Positions 1-8,771 of a stretch of 42,934 nucleotides of DNA are shown in pieces. The notes under the pieces were generated by a model. The model ran no database searches. It had not been told where the DNA came from and saw only the letters and a program-made list of their open reading frames with translations. Origin of the DNA: Frankiaceae bacterium. Its GTDB lineage: Bacteria > Actinomycetota > Actinomycetes > JAFAQI01. The stretch lies in contig JAICMG010000007.1 in assembly GCA_025929365.1 (NCBI GenBank), positions 1 to 42,934 on the forward strand, read 5' to 3'. Both the position numbers and the translations under genes were made by a program. Positions within the stretch are counted from its first letter, which is position 1. Each line of letters opens with the position of its first letter.

Positions 1-25
1 CGACGCTTGCTACGCTGTGCGACGC

Positions 26-101
26 GCGCCGCTAGCTCAACTGGCAGAGCAGCGGACTCTTAATCCGCGGGTTCGGGGTTCGAGTCCCTGGCGGCGCACC
101 A
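26..101 (+). tRNA. tRNA-Lys (anticodon CTT), CCA encoded
   Basis: Cloverleaf by eye: acceptor GCGCCGC/GCGGCGC, anticodon arm GCGGA-CTCTTAA-TCCGC, T-arm with GTTCGAGTC, discriminator A98 plus CCA 99-101; anticodon CTT at 59-61. Confidence 0.96.
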
Positions 102-107
102 AAAGGA

Positions 108-923
108 GTGGGGACGGACCGGCGACGCAACAAGGTGCTTCGCACTCTTCTGAATGCGTTGCACGAGGTCGACCGCGCCTGCAAGACGCTGGGGATCACC
201 TACTGGATTGACGGCGACACGCTGGTCGGCGCGTTCCGCGACGGGGCGCCGATCCCGTCTGACGACGACGTCGATCTCTGCATGCTTCCTCGCGACGTCG
301 CGCGGTTCGTCGAGCTTGCCCCCGACCTGCTCGGACCCGACTTCAGCGTACAGACGCCGGCGGACGACCCGGCGATCACGTCGACGGTCAAGGTCTACGT
401 CAACGGGACCCACGCACCGAGTCTGTTCCACGAGCTGCACGATCTGCCGAGACCGATCCACGACGGGTTGTTCGTCAGCATCATGGTCGTGTCGGCCGTG
501 TCCGAGTTTGCCGTCGTGCGACGGATGGAGCGAACGATGGCGCTCGTCGTGAAGACCGAGAGCTACGCCGCGGCGATGGCGCGCTCACCCGAGGTCCGTC
601 GTGGCCGGCAGCGGCTCAAGTGGATGCTCATCGCGCGGGTTCCGCGCACCGCGATCCGCTGGATGGCGCGCTGGCTGGCCTCACGGCAGTCACGGCGTGA
701 CGGCAACCTGCTGGGCATCCCGTCTTCCGGCACGCCCGGCGTGGTCCGCCGACGGGTGATCTTCCCGGTCAGCCCGCTTCGCCTCGGTGGGCTCACGGTG
801 CCGGCACCGGCCGATCCGGAGACCTACTTGCGCGCTCAAGCCGCACTCGTCGACCTGATGCCAAGAGCAGAAGTGGACGAGCCGGTCGACAACACGGGCT
901 TGCTGACGGCCGACGAGCCTTAG
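108..923 (+). CDS. LicD family protein (nucleotidyl/phosphocholine transferase-like)
   Basis: ITYWIDGDTLVGAFRDGAPIPSDDDVDLCM matches the LicD core G-T-LLGA-R-(x)-IPwDDDiD; C-terminal VPAPADPETYLRAQ also LicD-like. Start codon uncertain (GTG 108 or GTG 135). Confidence 0.8.
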   Translation: MGTDRRRNKVLRTLLNALHEVDRACKTLGITYWIDGDTLVGAFRDGAPIPSDDDVDLCMLPRDVARFVELAPDLLGPDFSVQTPADDPAITSTVKVYVNGTHAPSLFHELHDLPRPIHDGLFVSIMVVSAVSEFAVVRRMERTMALVVKTESYAAAMARSPEVRRGRQRLKWMLIARVPRTAIRWMARWLASRQSRRDGNLLGIPSSGTPGVVRRRVIFPVSPLRLGGLTVPAPADPETYLRAQAALVDLMPRAEVDEPVDNTGLLTADEP

Positions 924-951
924 GAGTGGCGGGCCCTGTTACCGTGCCCGG

Positions 952-1602
952 ATGCTTGAGAAGGAACGTTCGCAGCTTGCGTCGGCTTGCCATCGGGTCG
1001 CCGCCAAGGGCCTCGTCACCGGCACCGCAGGCAACCTGTCGATCCGGGCCGGCGACCACGTCGTCATCACCCCGACCGGCGGCGTCCTTGAGGACCTGAC
1101 GCCCGAGATGATGACCGTCATCGACTTCGATGGTCAGATCATCGACGGCGACCTTGCTCCCACGTCGGAGACTGAGCTCCACCTTCTCGTCTACACGTCG
1201 TCCTTCGCGAAGGCGGTCGCTCACGCGCACGGACTGGCGTCGACGGCGGTCGCCTGCACGCACGACGAGCTGCCGGTCATCCACTACAGCCAGCTGATGC
1301 TCGGCGGCTCGGTGCGCACGGCGCCGTACGCGACCTTCGGCAGCCCGGAGCTGGCGAAGAACGTCGTGGCCGCGCTCGAGGGCAAGACCGCCGCGCTGAT
1401 GGCCAACCATGGTTCGGTCGCGCACGGCCAGACGATCGAGAGCGCGTGCGAGACGCTCGAGATGCTCGAGTGGAGCTGCGAGCTCTACGCCAGGGCGCTC
1501 AATCTCGGGACGCCGAGGCTGCTGACCGACGAGGACCTGCAGAAGGTCATCGAGGCCGCCATGAAGCGCGGATACGGCAGCACGAAGAAGGCCGACAACT
1601 AG
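952..1602 (+). CDS. Class II aldolase/adducin family protein
   Basis: GLVTGTAGNLSIRAGDHVVITPTG and metal-site AHAHGLASTAVA motifs; TACCGT 6 nt before ATG. Confidence 0.9.
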   Translation: MLEKERSQLASACHRVAAKGLVTGTAGNLSIRAGDHVVITPTGGVLEDLTPEMMTVIDFDGQIIDGDLAPTSETELHLLVYTSSFAKAVAHAHGLASTAVACTHDELPVIHYSQLMLGGSVRTAPYATFGSPELAKNVVAALEGKTAALMANHGSVAHGQTIESACETLEMLEWSCELYARALNLGTPRLLTDEDLQKVIEAAMKRGYGSTKKADN

Positions 1603-1609
1603 CCGGCGG

Positions 1610-2413
1610 TCAGCCGTCCCACACCATCGCTTCGGACGGATCCGTGTTCATCAGCAGGTCGAGCGGGCGCTGCTTGTCGATGTGGCCGATCAGTCCCCGG
1701 TAGACGTCGTACCCGACGAGCTGTTGCAGGCGCGCAGGGAAGCGCCGGACGAGATCGGCCGGGATGCCGAGCTGCTGGTTCTCCTGCTGCCGGATGAAGC
1801 CGGCGCAGTAGTTCATCGCGATGCCGTAACGACGTTCGGTCGTGCGGTTCGCACCGCCGCCGTGCCACAGCGCGCCGTCCCAGACCAGCACGCTGCCCGT
1901 GCCCATCTCCGCCGGGACGGTCTCGTAGTCGCCGCCGTACTCCGGGTTCTCGCGCAGGTGCGAGCCGGGCACCAGCCGCGTGGCGCCGTTGGCATCCGTG
2001 AAGTCGGTGACCGCCCACATCGTGTTGCAGACGATCGGCGCGTGCGGCTTCGCGAGCGGGATCAGGATGTCGTCGGCGTGGATCGGCTGCGCCTTCTCCT
2101 CGGGACAGATCACGATCGAGGACAGCGAGGAGATCAGGCAGCCCGGATCGAGCACGCCCTCGACCACGGGCAGCACGGTGTCGAGCAGCGGGATCTGTTC
2201 ATAGAGCACGCCGTGCACGAGCAGGTTGTAGATGCGCAGCGTGCGGGCGCCTTCGAAGTCGTTGCCGGCCGGTACGACGCCGAGCTCGGCCTCGAGCCGG
2301 TCGAGGTCGGCCCGCAGCCCATCGGCGAGGACGGCATCGAACGCGTCCTCGATGATCGTGTAGCCGTCGCGCTGGACCGCCGCGACGTGCGCCTTGACCG
2401 CATCGGCATCCAT
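1610..2413 (-). CDS. Phytanoyl-CoA dioxygenase family protein
   Basis: QPIHADDILIPL...GATRLVPGSHL...LWHGGGANRT: HxD...H Fe(II)/2OG site; ATG chosen at 2413 (MDADAVKAH). Confidence 0.88.
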   Translation of the reverse strand: MDADAVKAHVAAVQRDGYTIIEDAFDAVLADGLRADLDRLEAELGVVPAGNDFEGARTLRIYNLLVHGVLYEQIPLLDTVLPVVEGVLDPGCLISSLSSIVICPEEKAQPIHADDILIPLAKPHAPIVCNTMWAVTDFTDANGATRLVPGSHLRENPEYGGDYETVPAEMGTGSVLVWDGALWHGGGANRTTERRYGIAMNYCAGFIRQQENQQLGIPADLVRRFPARLQQLVGYDVYRGLIGHIDKQRPLDLLMNTDPSEAMVWDG

Positions 2414-2454
2414 TTGTCGGCGGATACTACGCGGAAACAACAAGGAGGGCGGGC

Positions 2455-2883
2455 GTGGCGCTCACCGAGGACGAACAGCTGGCACGGCGGCAGGCGATCC
2501 GTGAGCTCATGCCGGCAACACCGTTTCTGAAAGGGCTCGGGGTCGTGCTCGACCGCTACGAGCCGGACGACGTGACCTTGCGCGTGCCGTTCCGCGACGA
2601 CCTCACCAACGACGGCACGCACTACCACGGGGGCGTGATCGCCTCCGCCATCGATACGGCGGGTGCTGCCGCCGCGTGGTCCAACCACGACTTCGACAAG
2701 GGCGCCCGCGCCTCGACGATCGCGATGAGCGTGCAGTACGTCGGGGCGTGCAAGAGCTCCGACCTGTTGTGCCACGCCCGCACGGTGCGCCGCGGCAAGG
2801 AGCTGACCTTCACGGAGATCACCGCCACCGACGCCGGCGGCAACGTGGTCGCGCACGCGGTGCAGACCTACCGCATCGTCTGA
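2455..2883 (+). CDS. PaaI/hotdog-fold thioesterase family protein
   Basis: HYHGGVIASAIDTAGAAAAW hotdog signature; AAGGAGG upstream of GTG. Confidence 0.87.
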   Translation: MALTEDEQLARRQAIRELMPATPFLKGLGVVLDRYEPDDVTLRVPFRDDLTNDGTHYHGGVIASAIDTAGAAAAWSNHDFDKGARASTIAMSVQYVGACKSSDLLCHARTVRRGKELTFTEITATDAGGNVVAHAVQTYRIV

Positions 2884-2930
2884 CGCGCTCCTCGGATAGG
2901 TTCGTGGCGAGTACCTCTTAGGGGGTCGCG

Positions 2931-3371
2931 ATGCCAACGTCTGACCGCGTGATCGGTGCCGGTGCATGGACACTCGAGCACGGTCATCGCTTCCTGCTGG
3001 CGATCACGGGTGGCCGGTTCCCGAAGAAGGTCGCCGGGATGAAGACCCTCGAGATCCACGTGAAGGGGCGCAAGTCCGGCAAGGTCTACTCGAACATGCT
3101 GACGACGCCCGTCCACGAGGACGGCAAGTACGTGATCATCGCGTCGAAGGGCGGGTCGCAGGACCACCCCGACTGGTACAAGAACCTCGTCGCCAACCCG
3201 GACATCGAGGTCACCGTCGACGGCGAGCGGAAGCCGATGCGCGCGCGCACGGCGACCCCGCAGGAGAAGGCAGAGCTGTGGCCGCGCGCGGTCGCGGCGT
3301 ACAAGGGCTACGCCGGCTACCAGCGCAACACCGACCGTGACATCCCGGTCGTGATCTGCGAACCGCGCTAG
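2931..3371 (+). CDS. Nitroreductase/deazaflavin (F420)-dependent oxidoreductase family protein (DUF385-like)
   Basis: GRKSGKVYSNMLTTPVHEDGKYVIIASKGGSQDHPDWYKNLVANPDIEVTVDGE is the family signature. Confidence 0.92.
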   Translation: MPTSDRVIGAGAWTLEHGHRFLLAITGGRFPKKVAGMKTLEIHVKGRKSGKVYSNMLTTPVHEDGKYVIIASKGGSQDHPDWYKNLVANPDIEVTVDGERKPMRARTATPQEKAELWPRAVAAYKGYAGYQRNTDRDIPVVICEPR

Positions 3372-3404
3372 GCACTAGGGCGTGGCGCTGCCCACCCCCG
3401 ACCC

Positions 3405-3433
3405 TGACGCGAGCGTCACCTAACCGCTAGCGT
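3405..3433 (+). promoter_or_regulatory. Putative promoter with overlapping perfect palindrome upstream of the enoyl-CoA hydratase gene
   Basis: TGACGC-GA-GCGTCA (3405-3418); TGACGC -17 nt- TAGCGT (3428-3433), 8 nt before ATG 3442. Confidence 0.45.
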
Positions 3434-3441
3434 CCCTGCCC

Positions 3442-4311
3442 ATGGACTTGAACGAGACCCGTGAGCGGATCATCTACGAAAAGGAAGGCCCCATCGCCCG
3501 GGTCATTCTCAACTGGCCCGAGAAGGCGAACGCCCAGGACGAGGTCCTGGCCATGGAGGTTGACCAGGCCCTCTACGACGCCGAGCGCGACTGGGACATC
3601 AAGGTCGTCATCCTGAAGGCGAACGGCAAGGGTTTCTGCTCCGGTCACATCGTCGCGAACATGCAGGAGGCGTACCCGAGCTTCGCCGCGGAGACGGTCG
3701 CTCGCGGCAGCGCCTGGAAGGCGCAGAGCGACCTGTTCGTCAAGCCGGTCATGAACCTCTGGGAGTTCGCGAAGCCGACCATCTCGCAGATCCACGGCTA
3801 CTGCGTCGGCGGCGGCACGCACTACGGCCTGACGACGGACATGGTGATCGCCTCCGACGACGCCTACTTCGGCTACCCGCCGCTGCAGGGGTTCGGGATG
3901 CCGTCAGGCGAGTGCTCGATCGAGCCGTGGGTGTTCATGAACTGGCGACGCGCGGCGTACTACCTCTACACGTCGGAGACGGTGACGGCCGAGAAGGCGC
4001 TGGAGTACGGCCTCATCAACGAGGTGGTGCCACGTGACCAGCTTGAGGACCGCGTCGAGGCGATCGCCCGCCACGTGGCGCAGGCTCCGCTCACGACGCT
4101 GATGGCGACCAAGGCCAACCTGAAGCGGGCATGGGAGCTCATGGGCATGCGGGTCCACTGGCAGAGCTCGAACGACCTCGTCACCCTGGCGTCGATGAGC
4201 AAGGACGTGCAGGCGCTGATCGGCCAGGTCATCGGCGGCAACATGAAGCCCGCCGAGATGGCCCGCAGGCAGGCCGCGGCGGCCCAGGGAGCCGACCCCG
4301 TCGCCGACTAG
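3442..4311 (+). CDS. Enoyl-CoA hydratase/isomerase family protein
   Basis: Crotonase fold: KVVILKANGKGFCSGH, HGYCVGGGTHYGLTTDMVIASDDAYFG. Confidence 0.93.
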   Translation: MDLNETRERIIYEKEGPIARVILNWPEKANAQDEVLAMEVDQALYDAERDWDIKVVILKANGKGFCSGHIVANMQEAYPSFAAETVARGSAWKAQSDLFVKPVMNLWEFAKPTISQIHGYCVGGGTHYGLTTDMVIASDDAYFGYPPLQGFGMPSGECSIEPWVFMNWRRAAYYLYTSETVTAEKALEYGLINEVVPRDQLEDRVEAIARHVAQAPLTTLMATKANLKRAWELMGMRVHWQSSNDLVTLASMSKDVQALIGQVIGGNMKPAEMARRQAAAAQGADPVAD

Positions 4312-5180
4312 AGATAGGTGAACAGCACCATCTGCGTGGCGTAGCCGACCGGGACGCCGGACTCGTCCCAGAGCATCGACTCGACCGACGCCCAGCCCTC
4401 GTCGGCCCACCGGGCGCGGTCGTGGGCCAGCACCCACCCCGAGCGGAGCGGCTCGAACAGGTGCACCGTCAGGTCCGCGCTCGGGGCGAACCAGACCGGA
4501 GGCCGGTGGCCGATGCGCTCGGCGATCGCGCCGGGCATCCGGTCGGCGAGGGCGATGAGCGCGAGCGGGTCGATCGTGCCGTCGCTCCTCACCGGCGGGT
4601 CGTCGAACCGCAGCCAGGTCGCGACCTCCGAGCTGATCGGCTCGTGCTGCTCCCACGGCGGGTGCCTGATCGCGGCGCGCCCCTCGACCCGCTCCCAGAA
4701 CCGTGACGGTGGGAAGCTCTCCGCGCCCGGCGGCAGCGGATCGCGGTACGACGGACACGAAAGCGGCGGGGCAACGACCGGTGGGGTCACGTCGGTGAAG
4801 GTCGGGCCCTTGCGCGTCGCTCCGTAGACCGCGACCGTGGTCGCTCCGCTGTCCGCACCGGCGTTGCGGACCTCGCAGCGCACCTGTGCCGCGGTGCGGC
4901 CGCGCCGCAAGACGTCGACCGTGATCTCCAGCTCGCCCGGCGCGACCGTGCCGGCGAAGACCGTCGTGCAGGTGCGCAGCGCCAGGCTTGCGTCATCGAG
5001 CTCGGCTTGAGCGGCCCGCAACCCGAAGGCGGCAACGACGCCGCCTTGCGGGAAGCGCACGACGTCCCAGCTGTCATCGAGGCCTGCGCTGTACCGGCCG
5101 TCCTCGATCCGGCGTACGACGACGTCCTCGGCGAAGGTCCCCACGCGAAGATCGTGCCGCATCGGCCGCATCGGCCGCAT
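4308..5180 (-). CDS. Acyl-CoA thioesterase family protein (TesB-like double hotdog)
   Basis: DDSWDVVRFPQGGVVAAFGLRAAQAE and C-terminal SADLTVHLFEPLRSGWVLAHDRARWADEGWASVESMLWDESG; N-terminus has three in-frame ATGs. Confidence 0.85.
   Translation of the reverse strand: MRPMRPMRHDLRVGTFAEDVVVRRIEDGRYSAGLDDSWDVVRFPQGGVVAAFGLRAAQAELDDASLALRTCTTVFAGTVAPGELEITVDVLRRGRTAAQVRCEVRNAGADSGATTVAVYGATRKGPTFTDVTPPVVAPPLSCPSYRDPLPPGAESFPPSRFWERVEGRAAIRHPPWEQHEPISSEVATWLRFDDPPVRSDGTIDPLALIALADRMPGAIAERIGHRPPVWFAPSADLTVHLFEPLRSGWVLAHDRARWADEGWASVESMLWDESGVPVGYATQMVLFTYL
5156..5180. repeat. 9-bp tandem repeat (GCCGCATCG, about 2.8 copies) covering the thioesterase start codons
   Basis: gccgcatcg gccgcatcg gccgcat; encodes MRPMRPMR on the minus strand. 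Confidence 0.85.
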
Positions 5181-5221
5181 AGCCTCGAGCCATATCCGAC
5201 ACTCACGGGGGAGTGAGACCC

Positions 5222-5641
5222 ATGACAGAGCTGTCCTTCGGCGGGCTTCACCACGTCGCGATCAACGTTCGCGACCTGGATCGTTCGGTGCAGTGGTACG
5301 GCGATGTACTGGGCTTCGCACCGCTGTTCCCGTACGACACCGACGACTTCGAGCGGCGCATCATGCGGCATCCGAGCGGGGTGGTCGTCGGGCTGACGAG
5401 ACACCGCCATCCCGACGCGGAGGTCGCGTTCAGCGAGCGCCGCACCGGGCTGGACCACCTCGCGTTCGCGGTGGCGAGCGAAGCGGAGCTGCAGGCATGG
5501 GCGGAGCGCCTCGACGCCGCCGGAGTGACGCACTCCGGCGTCAAGGTCGCGCCCCAGACCGGCTCGGCGCTGATCGCCTTCCGCGATCCCGACGACATCC
5601 AGCTCGAGCTCTACGTCGCGCAGGGAGCGACCGCTCGGTAG
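5222..5641 (+). CDS. VOC family (glyoxalase/bleomycin resistance-like) protein
   Basis: LHHVAINVRDLDRSVQWYGDVLGF ... GLDHLAFAV ... DPDDIQLELYV. Confidence 0.9.
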   Translation: MTELSFGGLHHVAINVRDLDRSVQWYGDVLGFAPLFPYDTDDFERRIMRHPSGVVVGLTRHRHPDAEVAFSERRTGLDHLAFAVASEAELQAWAERLDAAGVTHSGVKVAPQTGSALIAFRDPDDIQLELYVAQGATAR

Positions 5642-5741
5642 GGCGGCCCGGCGAAATCGACCTGACGGCGATCCGCCGCGATGAAACGCTGCGGGCTGGC
5701 TCGTCTGCCTCTCCGACGACCACCGCGACTGAGGGATCCCC

Positions 5742-7025
5742 GTGCTGCGTACGACGCTGGCCGACGTCAAGAGCGCGCCCGCACTGCTCGCCAGCATCCT
5801 GCTCGCCACCACTGGGCAAGGCCTGGTGCTGCCCTTCCTGTTCATCTACCTCACCCACGTGCGGCATCTCGACCCGACCTGGATCGGGTTGGCGGGAGCC
5901 TGGATCGGGCTGGCGGGTCTGGCCATCGCGGGGCCCGCGGGCGCGCTTGTGGACCGTTTCGGCGCCCGGCGCGTGTTCGTCGGGCTCGCGCTCGTCGAGG
6001 CGGGAGGGCTCGCGTCGTACGCGCTCGTCCATTCGGTCTGGCAGGCCTTCCTCGCCGCGACGTTCGCGTCGGTGGGCGGGACGCCCGTGATCGGTGCGTT
6101 CAACACACTGCTCACCACGGCGACGCCGGAGGCGAACCGGCAGCGGTTCTTCGGCGTGACCTTCGTCGCGCTCAACCTCGGCATCGGGCTCGGCGGCCTC
6201 ATCGGGGGTGCGGTCGCCGACGTCCATCACGCCCGGTCCTTCGAGATCCTCTACGGCACCGCGGGCGTCACCGGAATCGTCGCCGCGCTGATCGTCGTCG
6301 GACTGCGTGACCTCGGCACGCCGGTCCCGCACGATCCGCAGGCGCCACCACACGGCGGCTACCGCACCCTCGTGCGTGACCGCGTGTTCATGCGCTACCT
6401 GGTGGTCGGTGTGTTGCTGATGGCCTGTGCCTGGGGTCAGCTCGAGTTCGGCTTCACCGCGTTCGCGGCCGACGTCGCCAAGGTGTCGACGCGGGTTGTC
6501 GGGTGGGCCTTCGCGGCCAACTGCGCGACCATCGTGGTGATCCAGCTCGCCGTCCTTCCCCGGATGGAGGGCAGGAGCCGCACCAGGCTGCTCGCCGTCG
6601 CAGCGACGGTGATCGGCAGCTCGTGGCTGATCCTCGCGTGCAGCTCGTTCGATGCCGGTGCGGGCGGCGCGGTCGCGGCCGTGGTCGGGTGCGGCGTTGT
6701 GTTCTCGTTGGGCGAGGTCGTCTTCTCGCCAGTCCTGCCGGCGCTCACCAACAGCCTGGCGACTGACGCGCTGAGAGGGCGCTACAACACGGTGTCGTCG
6801 ATGACGTTCGGGGTCACGACGGTCATCGGCCCGCTCACCGGTGCGCCGCTCATCGGCCACGGTCTGTGGGGAGTGTGGTTGATCCTCGTCGTTGCGTGCG
6901 CAGCCGCTGCCACTCTGGGGGCGCTGAGCCTGCGGCACCGCCTCACGCCGGAGCAGGACGGCCGGGAGCCGCCACTCGCTACTTCCTTCGTCGCGGTGGG
7001 CGGAGCGTGGCAAACGGATCCGTGA
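5742..7025 (+). CDS. MFS transporter
   Basis: Multiple hydrophobic segments; GALVDRFGARRVFV MFS motif A. Confidence 0.9.
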   Translation: MLRTTLADVKSAPALLASILLATTGQGLVLPFLFIYLTHVRHLDPTWIGLAGAWIGLAGLAIAGPAGALVDRFGARRVFVGLALVEAGGLASYALVHSVWQAFLAATFASVGGTPVIGAFNTLLTTATPEANRQRFFGVTFVALNLGIGLGGLIGGAVADVHHARSFEILYGTAGVTGIVAALIVVGLRDLGTPVPHDPQAPPHGGYRTLVRDRVFMRYLVVGVLLMACAWGQLEFGFTAFAADVAKVSTRVVGWAFAANCATIVVIQLAVLPRMEGRSRTRLLAVAATVIGSSWLILACSSFDAGAGGAVAAVVGCGVVFSLGEVVFSPVLPALTNSLATDALRGRYNTVSSMTFGVTTVIGPLTGAPLIGHGLWGVWLILVVACAAAATLGALSLRHRLTPEQDGREPPLATSFVAVGGAWQTDP

Positions 7026-7695
7026 CCGTGAGCTCGTGACTGCGGAACCGGTAGGCCATCGCGGGGCGCCCGCCCGCCCGGCCCGGCGCGCTGAGCCGGC
7101 CGGTCGGCTCGATCAGGTGTCGGCGGTCCATCACCCGCGCCAGGTTGGTCTGCGTGACGGGGTAGCCGAGTGCGGCGCTGAAGATGTCGCGCAGCTCGGC
7201 GAGGGTGAACTCCGGCGGGGCGAGCGCATGCCCGATGTTGGTGTACGACAGCTTCGCGCGGAGCCGCTCGACGGCTGCCTCGATGAAGTCGATGTGGTCG
7301 AACGCCGTCGGGGGCAGATCCTCGACCGGGTGCCACGCCGTGTCTTTCGGCAGCGCAGGGGCGGCGGACGTCGGAACGATGCCGAGGTACGCCGTCGCCA
7401 GCACCCGGCCGCGCGGGTCACGATGAATGTTGCTGTGAGTCGCGAGCTGCTCGAGATGGGTCAGCTCGCGCACCTCCACCTTCTCGGCGAGGTGGCGGGT
7501 GATGGCGGCGCGCAACCGCTCGTGAGCGAGCACGCCCCCGCCGGGGAGTGCCCACTTGCGGGCGAACGGCGCCTTCGCGCGGCGCCACATCAGCACCGAG
7601 AGGCGGCTGCCGCGCACCGAGAGCACGACGGCGAGGACCTCGTGGGGATAGGCGGGCCACTCCGGCAACGCGCCTTCCCCCTCACCGCGTGGCAC
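6979..7695 (-). CDS. nrtR: NrtR-like NUDIX-domain transcriptional regulator of NAD metabolism
   Basis: NUDIX-like N-terminus (WALPGGGV...) plus C-terminal winged-helix-like region (ALGYPVTQTNLARVMDRRHLIEPTG); divergent to nadABC, as for Rv1593c in mycobacteria. Confidence 0.82.
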   Translation of the reverse strand: MPRGEGEGALPEWPAYPHEVLAVVLSVRGSRLSVLMWRRAKAPFARKWALPGGGVLAHERLRAAITRHLAEKVEVRELTHLEQLATHSNIHRDPRGRVLATAYLGIVPTSAAPALPKDTAWHPVEDLPPTAFDHIDFIEAAVERLRAKLSYTNIGHALAPPEFTLAELRDIFSAALGYPVTQTNLARVMDRRHLIEPTGRLSAPGRAGGRPAMAYRFRSHELTVTDPFATLRPPRRRK

Positions 7696-7716
7696 GACCG
7701 GATGCTACGGTGAAGG

Positions 7717-7747
7717 CGAGGTAATCGCCTAACAGGCGAAAACCTCG
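7717..7747. promoter_or_regulatory. 31-bp palindrome in the nrtR/nadA intergenic region, candidate NrtR operator
   Basis: CGAGGT-AA-TCGCCT-AAC-AGGCGA-AA-ACCTCG: 12 of 14 arm positions complementary. Confidence 0.7.
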
Positions 7748-7772
7748 GAACTCGACGCAGGGACGGGATGCC

Positions 7773-8771
7773 GTGACGACGACGCTGTCCGCTCCATCCG
7801 TGGGCGGCGCGCGACCCGGATGGCAGGACGAGGTCCGCGCCCTCGCCGCCGCGCGCAACGCCGTGCTGCTGGCGCACAACTACCAGCTGCCCGAGATCCA
7901 GGAGGTCGCCGACCACGTCGGTGACTCACTTGCCCTCTCGCGCATCGCAGCTGACACCGACGCGGCAGAGATCGTGTTCTGCGGGGTGCACTTCATGGCG
8001 GAGACCGCGAAGCTGCTCTCGCCCGCGAAGACCGTCCTGATCCCGACCGCCCAGGCGGGCTGCTCACTTGCCGACACGATCGACGCCGACGGGCTGCGGG
8101 CGTGGAAGGCCGAGCATCCAGGCGCGGCGGTCGTCGCGTACGTCAACACGAGTGCGGCCGTGAAGGCCGAGGCCGACATCTGCTGCACGTCGTCCAACGC
8201 GGTCGACGTCGTGAACTCCATCTCTCCCGACCAGCCTGTGCTGTTCTGCCCGGACCAGTTCCTCGGCGCGCATGTGCAGCGCATGACCGGCCGCACCAAC
8301 ATGCACATCTGGATGGGGGAGTGCCACGTCCATGCCGGCATCTCGCCCACCGACGTGCGCGAGCAGGTGGCGCGCCACCCCGATGCCGAGCTGTTGATCC
8401 ATCCCGAGTGCGGCTGCGCTACCTCCGCGTTGTGGTTGACCGGGACCGGTGACCTGCCGGCGGAGCGCACCCACATCCTGTCGACCGGTGGCATGTCCGA
8501 CATCGCGCCGACGCTGAAGCCCGGTACGGCGCTCGTCGCGACCGAGGTCGGGATGCTGCACCAGCTGCGCACCCTGAACGCCGACGTCGACTTCGTGCCG
8601 ATGAACCCGCAGGCGTCGTGCCGGTTCATGAAGATGATCACGCCCGAGCTGCTGCTTCGTTGTCTGCGCGAAGGTCGCGACGAGGTCGCCGTACCGGCAG
8701 ATGTCGCTGCGGCGGCGCGGCGCTCGGTCGAGCGCATGGTGGCGATCGGCAACCCGGGCGGCGGCGAGTGA
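7773..8771 (+). CDS. nadA: Quinolinate synthase
   Basis: [25 protein letters not shown] ... [23 protein letters not shown] ... [16 protein letters not shown]. Confidence 0.97.
   Translation: MTTTLSAPSVGGARPGWQDEVRALAAARNAVLLAHNYQLPEIQEVADHVGDSLALSRIAADTDAAEIVFCGVHFMAETAKLLSPAKTVLIPTAQAGCSLADTIDADGLRAWKAEHPGAAVVAYVNTSAAVKAEADICCTSSNAVDVVNSISPDQPVLFCPDQFLGAHVQRMTGRTNMHIWMGECHVHAGISPTDVREQVARHPDAELLIHPECGCATSALWLTGTGDLPAERTHILSTGGMSDIAPTLKPGTALVATEVGMLHQLRTLNADVDFVPMNPQASCRFMKMITPELLLRCLREGRDEVAVPADVAAAARRSVERMVAIGNPGGGE

Noticed and set aside
5879-5920. 21-bp near-tandem repeat in the MFS gene (WIGLAGA/WIGLAGL)
   Set aside because: Segment length between TM2 and the VDRFG motif looks normal for MFS, so likely hydrophobic-codon similarity rather than an insertion
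5541-7013. 490-aa minus-strand ORF
   Set aside because: Antisense to the MFS gene, charged low-complexity product, no motif
7768-7776. Mini-ORF ATG-CCG-TGA overlapping the nadA GTG
   Set aside because: Two-codon ORF easily arises by chance; no peptide or attenuator structure around it
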